Assembly: GCA_937927335.1 (NCBI GenBank)
Contig: CALBDU010000013.1
Location: forward strand, 1-64,000
Length of the DNA stretch: 64,000 bases
Direction: 5' to 3'
Source of the DNA: an uncultured Clostridium sp.
Lineage (GTDB): Bacteria > Bacillota > Clostridia > Clostridiales > Clostridiaceae
In this document: in pieces, positions 24,780-33,373 of the stretch
Numbering within the stretch: position 1 is the first letter of the stretch
Layout: the number at the start of each line of letters is the position of its first letter
Notes under the pieces: model-generated
The model's database searches: none
Told to the model about the DNA's origin: nothing
What the model saw: the letters and a program-made list of their open reading frames with translations, nothing else
Translations under genes and position numbers: made by a program

Positions 24780-24848
24780 TTGAAATTGCAAAAAAATTAA
24801 TTAGCATACTTAAGCCAAGATAGAGACAGGTGGTCATCTCCCCCGCCT
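24780..24848 (+). promoter_or_regulatory. Promoter plus conserved 42-bp leader, copy 1
   Basis: TTGAAA at 24,780-24,785 and CATACT at 24,805-24,810, then a 42-bp block at 24,807-24,848 starting TACTTAAGCCAAGATAG and ending CTCCCCCGCCT. It matches 26,059-26,100 at 40 of 42 positions. AGGTGG can pair with CCGCCT (one wobble), so the leader RNA likely starts with a hairpin. Confidence 0.65.
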
Positions 24849-24918
24849 GGCATACATATTGCAGCGATCAAATAAGCCTGTGATATACCACAAATTCATA
24901 ATTTAGAGGAGAAGTCTT

Positions 24919-25306
24919 ATGGAAATTGATTATGGAAACAAGCAAACAACTAAGGAAAAAATATAATCATAGGATTAGGTAGTGTTATCGAAATGCGTAT
25001 AAACTGTTTATAAAAGAAAAAGAAAAAAAACAGAAAAGTTAATTATCGGATATGTAAAAATCGCTGATGGAACTATGATCAGACATGCCTGGGGAATCAG
25101 GTCAGGACAGATAATCAACACTACATTAAGAGCAAATGAATTGGATATATTATACAATATTTACCTTTAATACAACTCATGACTATTTCGATGCTATGCG
25201 TGTTACAAGTGGTCCAGCAATGCTGGAGCTTGACGAGGATAAAGAATACGAGTTTTTATATCAACATGATATATCTACAAGTGTAAGAGACGTGCAGTGT
25301 TCTTAA
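24919..25306 (+). pseudogene. Frameshifted small-gene relic
   Basis: After a good RBS (GAGGAGAAG) and ATG, a 15-codon ORF stops. Downstream, other frames read KIADGTMIRHAWGIRSGQII and then YFDAMRVTSGPAMLELDED, the latter ending CS-stop at 25,306. These join into one plausible 100-aa protein only with three or more frame changes. The GC hairpin that follows other genes here is present at 25,306-25,323. Confidence 0.5.
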
Positions 25307-25323
25307 GAGGCTTGAGAGCCTCT
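25306..25323 (+). repeat. Intercistronic GC hairpin (AGAGGCT type)
   Basis: AGAGGCT-TGAG-AGCCTCT followed by GATTCATA. A near copy (CAGAGGC-TTAG-ACCTCTG-GATTCATA context) lies at 29,633-29,656, also after a broken gene. There is no U tract. Confidence 0.6.
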
Positions 25324-25354
25324 GATTCATACGATAAAAAGGAGATGGTTTTAT

Positions 25355-25636
25355 ATGGATAAAACAATAACAAACAAAAAAGTGCAGGAAATGCAGCGCA
25401 TATATGATGTAACTAAGGAGGACAGAGAACGAACTATAAGTAATATATATAAATTTGCGTGCTTATTTAACGTCGATAGCGTAGATGTATACAGACGTTG
25501 TATTACCACGGATAGCGAGTTATGTATCGAAACTAAGCTGTCCAAACATCTTACCACAGATCAAGACTATAAATACTTTTCACGACATAAGATCTTTGGT
25601 AAATACATTGACTGCTATTGCAATGAACTCCTTTAA
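25355..25636 (+). CDS. Small hypothetical protein, 93 aa
   Basis: The ATG follows AAAAGGAGATGGTTTTAT, the same RBS style as the next genes. It is charged, with four Cys (residues about 35, 49, 57, 88). No family recognised. A hairpin GGCGG-CTTCCA-CCGCC follows the stop. Confidence 0.5.
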   Translation: MDKTITNKKVQEMQRIYDVTKEDRERTISNIYKFACLFNVDSVDVYRRCITTDSELCIETKLSKHLTTDQDYKYFSRHKIFGKYIDCYCNELL

Positions 25637-25685
25637 GGCGGCTTCCACCGCCTCCTACATACCAAAATGAAGGAGTGTTTTAAAG

Positions 25686-25940
25686 ATGAAGATAACCAGA
25701 CAACAACTGATCTCAGCTTTTCAGGCAGCCCAGGAATGTACTGACGGAGAAATATTCAAGGAAAAGACTGGAGTAGAAGAGCTTGAGAAGATCCATGTAG
25801 ATGATAAGATATTTATTTTTTATCTGGATGGCAAAGTAGCTAAAAAGCTGCTATTGATAGCCAGAAAAAGACAGGCTATGGAAAAGGTAGTGCAAATCGA
25901 GGATATGTCCCATTTAGTAAAGTTTTTGCACGATGAATAA
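25686..25940 (+). CDS. Small hypothetical protein, 84 aa
   Basis: ATG after AAGGAGTGTTTTAAAG. Alpha/beta, charged, no motif recognised. It is in the same transcription unit as the 25,355 gene (49-nt gap). Confidence 0.55.
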   Translation: MKITRQQLISAFQAAQECTDGEIFKEKTGVEELEKIHVDDKIFIFYLDGKVAKKLLLIARKRQAMEKVVQIEDMSHLVKFLHDE

Positions 25941-26032
25941 GGAGAGATTGCTACATATTAAGGCAGTCTATTTATTTGCAAAAAAAACTTGATTTGTTTA
26001 CAAATTACTCATAAAAAAAGTTGAATAAATAC

Positions 26033-26100
26033 TTGAAACCTTAAAAAATCATGAAATATACTTAAGCCAAGATAGAGAGAGGTGGTTATCTCCCCCGCCT
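26033..26100 (+). promoter_or_regulatory. Promoter plus conserved 42-bp leader, copy 2
   Basis: TTGAAA (26,033-26,038) and TATACT (26,057-26,062) 18 bp apart; the upstream TTGAATAAATACTTGA resembles copies 1 and 3. The leader 26,059-26,100 differs from 24,807-24,848 at only two bases. A small stem (GTCC...GGAC) follows before the gene. Confidence 0.7.
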
Positions 26101-26154
26101 CCAGTACATAGTCCCGCTGCAAAGCAGGACGAAATATAAAAGGAGATGGTCATG

Positions 26155-26385
26155 ATGAAAAAACCAATGCACTATTATAGACATGTCAACGACTTACAAT
26201 TTATACTGATGCAGAACTTGAAAATCATGGAAGTTGAAATTGAAGAAAAGAGAACTGGAAATATGGTTGTGACAATAGATGTGAGTAATGCGTTAGAATT
26301 GATCTATGTAATGGATGTTAAAGATAAATACGAATTAATATTATTCCTGAGTAACAATAAAATCAACACCAAATGGAGAAATTAA
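26155..26385 (+). CDS. Small hypothetical protein, first of a tandem pair
   Basis: A 76-aa protein paralogous to the next gene: shared YYRHV-x-x-LQFILM, EIEE/T-K-R-x-GN, and the C-terminal D/NT-x-W-x-N. Three ATGs are in frame; I chose 26,155 because it gives 9 nt after AGGAG, the same spacing as its neighbours. Function unknown. A GGGCT-CAACA-GCCC hairpin follows. Confidence 0.55.
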   Translation: MKKPMHYYRHVNDLQFILMQNLKIMEVEIEEKRTGNMVVTIDVSNALELIYVMDVKDKYELILFLSNNKINTKWRN

Positions 26386-26456
26386 CGGGCTCAACAGCCC
26401 TTATACATACACCTTATATAAAATGTAAGGTGTAAAACAAAAGGAGATGGTCTTAT

Positions 26457-26708
26457 ATGTTAAATAACAAAAAAGAATCAAAAGGATATTATCACGATGT
26501 ATATTATTTACAATTGATCCTCATGAACGATTATGATTTTTCCGCTGAAATTGAAGAGACTAAACGGGGCAACCTGGCGGTGACATGTACTATTATTAGT
26601 GGTGACCGATCGAAAAGAACCGAAACTATTATGATCGAAGCTAAGGACAGAGATGAGGTTTTGGAATTTATGGCTCAGCAAGAGATCGACACGACCTGGT
26701 ACAACTAA
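26457..26708 (+). CDS. Small hypothetical protein, second of a tandem pair
   Basis: 83 aa, paralog of the previous gene (YYHDVYYLQLILM, AEIEETKRGNLAV, EIDTTWYN). ATG after AAAAGGAGATGGTCTTAT. The alternation of strands and charged helices suggests a small alpha/beta protein. Followed by the hairpin ACGGGC-TTAACC-GCCCGT. Gene duplication in place is clear from the sequence. Confidence 0.6.
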   Translation: MLNNKKESKGYYHDVYYLQLILMNDYDFSAEIEETKRGNLAVTCTIISGDRSKRTETIMIEAKDRDEVLEFMAQQEIDTTWYN

Positions 26709-26760
26709 CAACGGGCTTAACCGCCCGTCCCCTTACATATATTAAGCACTATACATAGCC

Positions 26761-26777
26761 GCCCCCGCAGGCGGTGA
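26761..26777 (+). repeat. Intercistronic GC hairpin before the primase
   Basis: CCGCC-CCCGCA-GGCGG just upstream of the primase RBS. One of a series of 5-7 bp GC stems between genes of this element. Confidence 0.5.
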
Positions 26778-26801
26778 AAAAAGAAAAGGGGATGGTATTA
26801 T

Positions 26802-29108
26802 ATGAAACTTTATAACGATCAATATCAATATATCGCTAAAATAATGGACAAACATAATGAGGTGATGCCTGAAAATCCAATGACACTGGCTAATTTTATC
26901 AATGGTTCAGCTGAGTACGCATTAAGCAATAAGGACACTAACTGGGATAAAATTAACGGGATCAATTACAAATTCCCCCAGTATAAGCTGGCAGATATAA
27001 GTAAAACTCGTGATATCAAGCTAAAATATAATACTTATAAAGCAGTAAGCGATAAAATAGGAGGATTCCCAACTGACCTTTATGCTCGAATCGATAAAAT
27101 GAATAATGTAGTAGCTGGTATCATATCCGAGACAGATGCCTATAGATGGCAGTTAAGGTCGGACATTCTGGCACATCTCAACCACGAGCAGGAGGACGAT
27201 GTTACCACAGCTTGGGAAAAAGACATTATTAATAATAACGGCTGGGACATAGACAAGTTGATGAAGGTGTTAGAAGCCATCGGAGCTGTTGATGATGAGG
27301 ATGATTACACAGTGGTGGAAACCGCTGATGGGGACCGCTACAAGACACAGTGCCCGCTGTGTGACAGGGGCAAGCACCACAGCAGCAAGCACGCAAGCTG
27401 GATCATCAATCCAGAACCTGGGGAAATACCTCACTACAGCTGTGCTAAATCACAGGGAGAAGAAAGCGGAACACTAATTCAACTGCTGGAGGAATCAACA
27501 TACGCAAGCATACTAAAAGGGATACATCCTTACACTTTGATATATGATGTATTATATCGAGGTAGGACAGTTATAACAGATAAATTAGATTACGAAGCTG
27601 ATGACAGCAACGACACAGATAAGACAAAAAATAAAGAAGCGATGGAAAGAGAAAAAAGAAAGATAATAGATGAGATCCTTAATGACTGCTCCGACGACTA
27701 TTGGTACTTGCATAGGCAGGGATTCAAGGACGAGGACATTGATAGATGCGGTGTTTACTACAGAGATTTTACTGTTAATCCAGGCAAAGGCAAGGCTGCG
27801 TGGTGGTCCAATATGATGAGAGGATGTCTTATATATGCAGTAAGGGATAACTGGGATATAGTTGGATTTAAAGCCAGGAGGACTGGATATAAAGCAGATA
27901 AAATACAGGACAAGCAGGCTGACATTGACAAGATAGCCGAGGAGGACGAGTGGTTTAAAAAATGCGGAAATGATCTGGCTAAGGTGGTTAAGTTTAACTT
28001 AAAAGGGACTGACACATCAGAAAACCTGTTTCTGCTGGATGTGTACCAAAAAGAAGGTGCGTATATGTCTTGTAATAAGTTGGTAATTGTCGAGGGGGAA
28101 AAGGATGCTCTTAGGATATATAAATATATCAAAGACACCGAGACTGCTGTTGTAGCAAGCTATGGTAATAACCTAACAGACAGCCAGCTCCAGTTGATGA
28201 CAAAGCGTTTTAAGCCAGACCAGGTTAAGGTAGTGCTGGCTTACGACAATGACAGTGCTGGAGCATCAGGCAATATAATAGCATACAAACAGCTGACTGA
28301 CTTATGTTACGATGTGAGCTATGGATTATATGTCAAGGATGACCGCAAAGATGCAGGTGATATGTATTGGCGCACTGCAAAAAATGGACGCAACATGACT
28401 TGGGAAAAATTGATAGATCCATTGGTTAACTGTAATATGCCTATATCTGAGTATATGGAGATTATATTAGATAGAGGATTTTGTCTTACAGAAAGGGCTA
28501 TACAAGACTTGGATGACGTATCAAGACTGCGTTATGACCAGGAAACATTTGATTATCATGCCGAGGAGAGGTCCGAGGACTGGTACAAGCAATTGAAAAG
28601 ACTACAAGCCTCAGAAAATATAACCATTGATTCTGACGCAGAAATAGAACTGGTATGTAAAATCGGTTTAGATGCTTGGCGCAAGGATTTTGAGGCAAGG
28701 TATAATTTAAGCGATATTGAGACCGATGCACAATACACACTCATGATGCTAATGGATCGAGTTGATCAGATAGCAGCAGCACAAAAAGAAAAAAAGAAAG
28801 AAGAATCGAAAGAAGAGATAAAAGAAGAAAAGGTAAAGCCTGTAACATTTGATGAAGAATACGATAAGGACCTGCCAATGGAATTTCGTACAGATGCATG
28901 GCGCAAATGGATATGGGACAAAGCAAGAGAAGAAATGTGCGATGTAGAGTGGTTTGCACCAACAGAAGCTGAAAAACTTAAGGAAATGAGTTTTCCCGCC
29001 TGGTACCTCAGCTTTCTCAATGAGTACGAACCGTTGTCAGAAACAGGTAGTGTGCAGTATTGTATGTCAGCTATATCCGATTATTTAGCAACAGGTCTTA
29101 TGGGATAA
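26802..29108 (+). CDS. DnaG-like primase with zinc finger and TOPRIM domain
   Basis: A 768-aa protein. A CHC2-like zinc site lies at C184-x2-C187 ... H197 ... C near 213. The TOPRIM domain has VIVEGEKDA with E431 and YDNDSAG with D482/D484. The acidic C-terminal part (about 655-675) is a K/E coiled linker followed by a helical domain. It should lay RNA primers for element replication. There is no fused helicase. RBS AAAAGGGGATGG, ATG at normal spacing. It is the largest gene of the replication-like block and points to a replicating or phage/plasmid-derived element. Confidence 0.8.
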   Translation: MKLYNDQYQYIAKIMDKHNEVMPENPMTLANFINGSAEYALSNKDTNWDKINGINYKFPQYKLADISKTRDIKLKYNTYKAVSDKIGGFPTDLYARIDKMNNVVAGIISETDAYRWQLRSDILAHLNHEQEDDVTTAWEKDIINNNGWDIDKLMKVLEAIGAVDDEDDYTVVETADGDRYKTQCPLCDRGKHHSSKHASWIINPEPGEIPHYSCAKSQGEESGTLIQLLEESTYASILKGIHPYTLIYDVLYRGRTVITDKLDYEADDSNDTDKTKNKEAMEREKRKIIDEILNDCSDDYWYLHRQGFKDEDIDRCGVYYRDFTVNPGKGKAAWWSNMMRGCLIYAVRDNWDIVGFKARRTGYKADKIQDKQADIDKIAEEDEWFKKCGNDLAKVVKFNLKGTDTSENLFLLDVYQKEGAYMSCNKLVIVEGEKDALRIYKYIKDTETAVVASYGNNLTDSQLQLMTKRFKPDQVKVVLAYDNDSAGASGNIIAYKQLTDLCYDVSYGLYVKDDRKDAGDMYWRTAKNGRNMTWEKLIDPLVNCNMPISEYMEIILDRGFCLTERAIQDLDDVSRLRYDQETFDYHAEERSEDWYKQLKRLQASENITIDSDAEIELVCKIGLDAWRKDFEARYNLSDIETDAQYTLMMLMDRVDQIAAAQKEKKKEESKEEIKEEKVKPVTFDEEYDKDLPMEFRTDAWRKWIWDKAREEMCDVEWFAPTEAEKLKEMSFPAWYLSFLNEYEPLSETGSVQYCMSAISDYLATGLMG

Positions 29109-29132
29109 GCCCGCTCTGCGGGCGTCCCTTTT
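29109..29132 (+). terminator. Terminator after the primase
   Basis: GCCCGC-TCT-GCGGGC followed by GTCCCTTTTAG. A second weak one, AAGGG...CCCTTTTTT, follows at 29,171-29,193. Confidence 0.65.
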
Positions 29133-29223
29133 AGTGTGGTATTGTCGTTCCGCTGCTTTCTGCTTTTTACAAGGGATAAGTGCGCCCTTTTTTAAGTGTA
29201 AATACTTCAAAAATAATTCAAAA

Positions 29224-29280
29224 AAGTTGAAAAAATACTTGATATGTCAGGGAATCCTTTTCTAAACTTCAGCCATTATA
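29224..29280 (+). promoter_or_regulatory. Element promoter type, copy 3
   Basis: GTTGAAAAAATACTTGATAT is nearly identical to 24,346-24,364. TTGATA with CTAAAC/TAAACT 17-18 bp downstream. It reads into the broken gene at 29,311. Confidence 0.55.
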
Positions 29281-29310
29281 AATCATATACAAGAAGAAAG
29301 AAGGGGATTT

Positions 29311-29612
29311 GATGATACATCCAAATATGACAGATGAAGAAATCAGGACATTGTACTATGCCAGTATTTAGATGGGAAGTAGAGTACATTGTATTAATAC
29401 ACGCATAGGAAAAAGTTATTCCAGGAAATGAAAAAAATATGTGACGAATGTACCGCTGAAGATAATAAGTATCGCAAGCTATATGCAAATAATATAGTAT
29501 CCAGCGATAAACCAATGACAAAGGATGAGATGCGAGTATAGGCTGGGAGTGGCAAGAGATGGACCAGACTAAAAAGATAAAAGCTGGTGATGTAGTATAC
29601 AACATTGATTGA
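29311..29612 (+). pseudogene. Frameshifted small-gene relic
   Basis: From ATG 29,311 (MIHPNMTDEEIRTLYYASI, stop), the reading continues in other frames: LFQEMKKICDECTAEDNKYR to DEMRV, then IGWEWQEMDQTKKIKAGDVV and stop. At least two frameshifts. The family is unknown. The 29,633 hairpin follows. Confidence 0.45.
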
Positions 29613-29632
29613 TAATGCAGGATCTTGACAAA

Positions 29633-29656
29633 ACAGAGGCTTAGACCTCTGATTCA
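29633..29656 (+). repeat. Intercistronic hairpin, near copy of 25,306
   Basis: CAGAGG-CTTAGA-CCTCTG followed by ATTCATAATCC; same context as the 25,306 hairpin. Confidence 0.5.
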
Positions 29657-29769
29657 TAATCCTCTTAAAAAAATATATGAAAATTTATGCGTAAAGTACA
29701 CTTTGTCAAAAAACGGTGATATAATATATATATTTCAAACATTACTAAATAATGTAAGGAGCGATGATG

Positions 29770-29925
29770 ATGGATAACTATAATGATATTGGTGCTACGA
29801 TGGATAGGATACTTTCTCTGGCTGAGGCTGGAGGGGATGCTGCAAATTTTGGGCAATCTGTCATAGATGTACTTTTTGCTGACGGGCTGATAGACGAGGC
29901 GGTTTACGAGCTTTTCAACCAGTAG
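29770..29925 (+). CDS. Small acidic protein, 51 aa
   Basis: AAGGAG at 29,756-29,761 and ATG at 29,770 (two earlier ATGs are too close). It encodes MDNYNDIGATMDRILSLAEA and 31 more residues ending in ELFNQ. Acidic, helical, net negative. The stop is 12 nt before the next ATG and includes its RBS (TAGGAGGCG), so the two are coupled. No family recognised. Confidence 0.6.
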   Translation: MDNYNDIGATMDRILSLAEAGGDAANFGQSVIDVLFADGLIDEAVYELFNQ

Positions 29926-29937
29926 GAGGCGATACTG

Positions 29938-30354
29938 ATGGTATACAAATATGATGTCAATAACTATGGCACAAGGATTAAGGCGCTTGTCCTTTTTGGC
30001 GGGACACCAGCTGTATTATTAATCCTAAAAGGATACAGACCACAGGGGATTGCCCTGGGGCTGCTGGTTGTATTAGCATCTGTGTTTTTGATTTTTGCGT
30101 ATTACTATAATGATAAATTTTCTTTCACTGTTAAAAGTAATGCATTGTCAGTACGATGCGGAAAAACTGTAGCTGATATACCATGGTCTGATATCGCTGA
30201 TATTAATGAGACTAACAGAGGGCTGGCTGTAAGACTTGACGATGAGCAGCATTTTACGCTGCTAAATGATATGCGTAACTATAGACAATTCAAGGCCCAA
30301 ATCATAGAAAAAGCTCTGGAATATAGGATTCCGATAAAATTAATCACGAAGTAG
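29938..30354 (+). CDS. Membrane protein with two TM helices and a PH-like domain
   Basis: A 138-aa protein: TM helices at about 15-31 and 37-56, then a cytoplasmic beta-rich bacterial PH-like domain (58-115, with IPWSDIADI) and a short C-helix. Similar small bPH membrane proteins are of unknown role. Coupled to the 51-aa acidic protein. Confidence 0.6.
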   Translation: MVYKYDVNNYGTRIKALVLFGGTPAVLLILKGYRPQGIALGLLVVLASVFLIFAYYYNDKFSFTVKSNALSVRCGKTVADIPWSDIADINETNRGLAVRLDDEQHFTLLNDMRNYRQFKAQIIEKALEYRIPIKLITK

Positions 30355-30506
30355 TAACTTCAAAATTAAATATAATACTATTTTTGATGATTAGAAATGT
30401 AAGTATAAACCTACTTAATTTTAATACATGATTATTAAATATTAAAAATTATTAATTTGTTCTTAAGTATTTTTTGATATATCATTCTAAGGGAAAATTA
30501 ATTGTT

Positions 30507-30803
30507 TTACTTAGCACTGTCAAATGCATAATCTACAGCCCTATTAAGGAGAATAGGCATTTCAGAGATACCTCTATGCTTTAATATTAAGCCATATTTA
30601 TCTTTAAAATAATCCCAAGCTTCTTTTTGACTAACAATATAAAAACCTATATTTGTTATACTCTTAAATTTTTTCATTATTGGTATACAATCTAAAGGGT
30701 AAATCACCTTTGAAGTTAAGTATGAAATTATCGCAGCAAATTCATATTTAGTTAAATATAAAAGGTTATCGCCCATATAGTAGTTAGTAGCAATTTTAGA
30801 CAT
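30507..30803 (-). CDS. Hypothetical protein, 98 aa
   Basis: Minus strand, ATG after AAGAGAGGTATAATT. Mixed alpha/beta with aromatic residues; no TM or known motif. It is divergent from the zinc-ribbon gene, with about 300 AT-rich bases between that hold both promoters and no other gene. Confidence 0.5.
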   Translation of the reverse strand: MSKIATNYYMGDNLLYLTKYEFAAIISYLTSKVIYPLDCIPIMKKFKSITNIGFYIVSQKEAWDYFKDKYGLILKHRGISEMPILLNRAVDYAFDSAK

Positions 30804-31104
30804 AATTATACCTCTCTTATAAAATTAATTTACATTTCTACCTTTAACTTAATTTATTCATAGATTATTACATATTTACCTATATATACTATTATAACAT
30901 ATTAAAATTATTAATTGAGTTATAATTTACTCATAATAAATGAAATAACTTATAATTTTTTCAAATTAATATCCAGTTTTACTAAAAATTAATTGTAATC
31001 GACAATATAAAACATAGTTATAATGATTTATAGGTGTATAATTAAAATAATACATATAAATTTCTTAAAATTAATTAATGTGTTATGGGGGGAGAAGGGC
31101 AAAT

Positions 31105-31509
31105 ATGGATTTTAAAAAGTATGCAGGAATAGATCTGGCTAAATGGAAGGAACTCATTGGCTGTAAAATCGAACATACCTCATATAGTATTGGAACAATA
31201 AAAAAAGTAACTCCGAATGAAAAAGAGCCTGGTGTAATTCTGCATACCAAATTTAGTAAAGAAACTGTAAAATTAAAGCATAGCGGATTTGGTAAATACT
31301 ATTTTATTATTCCGAATAAGAAATCAGAATTATTGCTAAATAAATATGAAGGGCTTCTGAAACCCGAATCGGGATTTTTAAAGGCTGTAACTCATTGCTG
31401 GAATTGCAAAGAGGTGATATTTAATACTAATAAAAAATGTCTCAAATGCGGCGGTTATTTTTGTGAATCATGTGGGTCCTGTCTATGTAACTATGAACCC
31501 TTTATATAA
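31105..31509 (+). CDS. Zinc-ribbon-ended small protein
   Basis: 134 aa. The N-part (about 1-90) is beta-rich with a GTIKKVTPNEKEPGVILHT stretch that could be an SH3-like barrel. The C-end has paired cysteines CWNC, CLKC, CESC and C-x-C, which suggest two zinc sites. GGGGGGAGAAGG gives the RBS for the ATG at 31,105, better than the earlier in-frame ATG at 31,078. Convergent with the McrBC-like operon and separated by a bidirectional terminator. Function unknown. Confidence 0.6.
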   Translation: MDFKKYAGIDLAKWKELIGCKIEHTSYSIGTIKKVTPNEKEPGVILHTKFSKETVKLKHSGFGKYYFIIPNKKSELLLNKYEGLLKPESGFLKAVTHCWNCKEVIFNTNKKCLKCGGYFCESCGSCLCNYEPFI

Positions 31510-31516
31510 TAGATAA

Positions 31517-31546
31517 TAAAAAAAGGTGCAAATCTGCACCTTTTAT
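31517..31546. terminator. Bidirectional terminator
   Basis: AAAAGGTGCA-AATC-TGCACCTTTT with A and T runs on both sides, between convergent genes. Confidence 0.9.
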
Positions 31547-31549
31547 ACT

Positions 31550-33373
31550 TTAGTTCAAATCCTTTAATGTTAAGAATTCCATAATCTTTTCTTCAAATGC
31601 ACTATAGCCGTAGCATTCGTTGCCACATTCCGCTGGATCTATCTGTATAAAGCTGAAGTTATAGTCTCCATCATAATCAACTGTTCTGTTTTGCTTTGGA
31701 TAAATTACTATGACATTATCGATAATGTTTCTACTTATTATCTTTGAATTTAATGACCTGTATGCGAAGTTGTAGTAATCATTTAACTGCTCAATGACCG
31801 ATGTATCCCCATGTTCATTGTAAATATATTTTGTTTTTCTGCATTTTACTTCTATTATAGTAGCTTTCAATAATTTGTTTGTTTCTTTATTGAATAGTGA
31901 AAGTCTCAGATCAGGACGGCAAGCTCTGGCGTTGTTTTTAACAAATCTTCCAACTGGCGCATTGCATGGTTTTGCTCCGATTTCGAGATCATATGCTACT
32001 TCACATAGCAAATTATCTCTGGAGAAATGCATTATCGTTTCTGAAGGTAGTTCTCCATTATAAGATACTCCTTTTCTATCATCTGCAAGCCAGCCGCTAT
32101 CCCAGTTAAAACCTTCCTGCTGTAATTTTTCTATTACTAAGCCTGCAGTATAGTATTCAAATAATTTCGAGGTTTTTTTAGATGGAAAGCTGGTTTTCTT
32201 TTCTTTATGCATATCCTTTTCCAGTGATACAAGCTCAATATAAAATGTGTATAGCTGTGAATATCTGTAATCTCTTAATAGGCCGTTGGATGGTTTAACT
32301 ACTTTTTCAAATCCATTTATCTCATTCAACCACGTATCATATTCGGTACTGGATAGGAAAGACCGCAATTTTTTAATATTACACTGAATTTCTGTTAGAT
32401 AAGATATGTTTTCAGCAAACTCCTGGACTTCGTATTTCAGCCGTTCCATTCTCTTTCTCTTATTCATTCTAAAATTATCTGATAAGGTATAATCACCCTC
32501 GATTTTATTAGAATACTCCAGCTTAGCTGCTTGATATTCTTCAAATTTCAGCTGCTTCCTTCCTTCCAGACTTACACCCGCTGTTTTGAAGTTTGCCTCA
32601 AGCTCGCACAAAACCATTACTGTGTGATGTATTATCTTTCTAATCCATTTATTTTCTACGGTATTTGAATTTAGCACTGTATGTTTTTCGAATACTATAT
32701 CAGGACAGAAAAGATTGTCATTTCTGGAGGTCCCCTTTTGTGAGAGCCACCTTTGACTCTTATTATCAGGTCTTTTATAGCCCCCTGGCTTTTCTGAATA
32801 TTGTTTCCCCACATTCACTAAGGGACATTTTGTGATTGAATTAAGATTATTGATAAGCATCCCAATATTTTCGTTAATATGATTGTATATTTGGGAGTAA
32901 GAAGCTGTGTGCATTAAGTTTTTGCCTTTGGCCCCGTACCTTTGAGCATATAAATTGTAAGAAAGGCCTTCCAACATGTTCTCAAGGTAGCTTTTCATAT
33001 TCATAAGCCCATCCCAGGAGATGGAAGAGGGGATTATATGGTAATACCCCTCATAATAAGCATCAGATGTCCTTATTATTACGGAATGATATCCTGGAAC
33101 CATCATATCATCTTGATCTTGGCCAGTTGTAATTTGAATGGTTTGGCCTGGTTTTACTATAGAAAGTCCATCGTTGTTATAACACTCAATTTCAAGTGCA
33201 GCGTTAGGATCTTCGCTTTCAAAACTTACCAATACAGTATTGTGTTCTATAAATTTCACAAATTCATCCCCAAGATTAAAGTCAGGGTAATATTCTGGGG
33301 AGATTATTCGTGATTCTGCGGAATGGAAGGAGTCATTAAATGTCCTTATATCAAAGGAGACTTTAACTTGCAT
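31550..33373 (-). CDS. McrC-like DUF2357 protein with PD-(D/E)XK nuclease
   Basis: A 607-aa protein. An N-terminal beta-rich DUF2357 region leads to a long helical part. The nuclease core near the C-end shows YYTAGLVIEKL, then RPDLRLSLF, then IIEVKCRK (about residues 485-510), the D...ExK pattern. It overlaps the McrB-like gene by 11 nt. As in McrBC systems it should be the cleavage subunit driven by the AAA+ GTPase. The target modification or structure is unknown. Confidence 0.8.
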   Translation of the reverse strand: MQVKVSFDIRTFNDSFHSAESRIISPEYYPDFNLGDEFVKFIEHNTVLVSFESEDPNAALEIECYNNDGLSIVKPGQTIQITTGQDQDDMMVPGYHSVIIRTSDAYYEGYYHIIPSSISWDGLMNMKSYLENMLEGLSYNLYAQRYGAKGKNLMHTASYSQIYNHINENIGMLINNLNSITKCPLVNVGKQYSEKPGGYKRPDNKSQRWLSQKGTSRNDNLFCPDIVFEKHTVLNSNTVENKWIRKIIHHTVMVLCELEANFKTAGVSLEGRKQLKFEEYQAAKLEYSNKIEGDYTLSDNFRMNKRKRMERLKYEVQEFAENISYLTEIQCNIKKLRSFLSSTEYDTWLNEINGFEKVVKPSNGLLRDYRYSQLYTFYIELVSLEKDMHKEKKTSFPSKKTSKLFEYYTAGLVIEKLQQEGFNWDSGWLADDRKGVSYNGELPSETIMHFSRDNLLCEVAYDLEIGAKPCNAPVGRFVKNNARACRPDLRLSLFNKETNKLLKATIIEVKCRKTKYIYNEHGDTSVIEQLNDYYNFAYRSLNSKIISRNIIDNVIVIYPKQNRTVDYDGDYNFSFIQIDPAECGNECYGYSAFEEKIMEFLTLKDLN

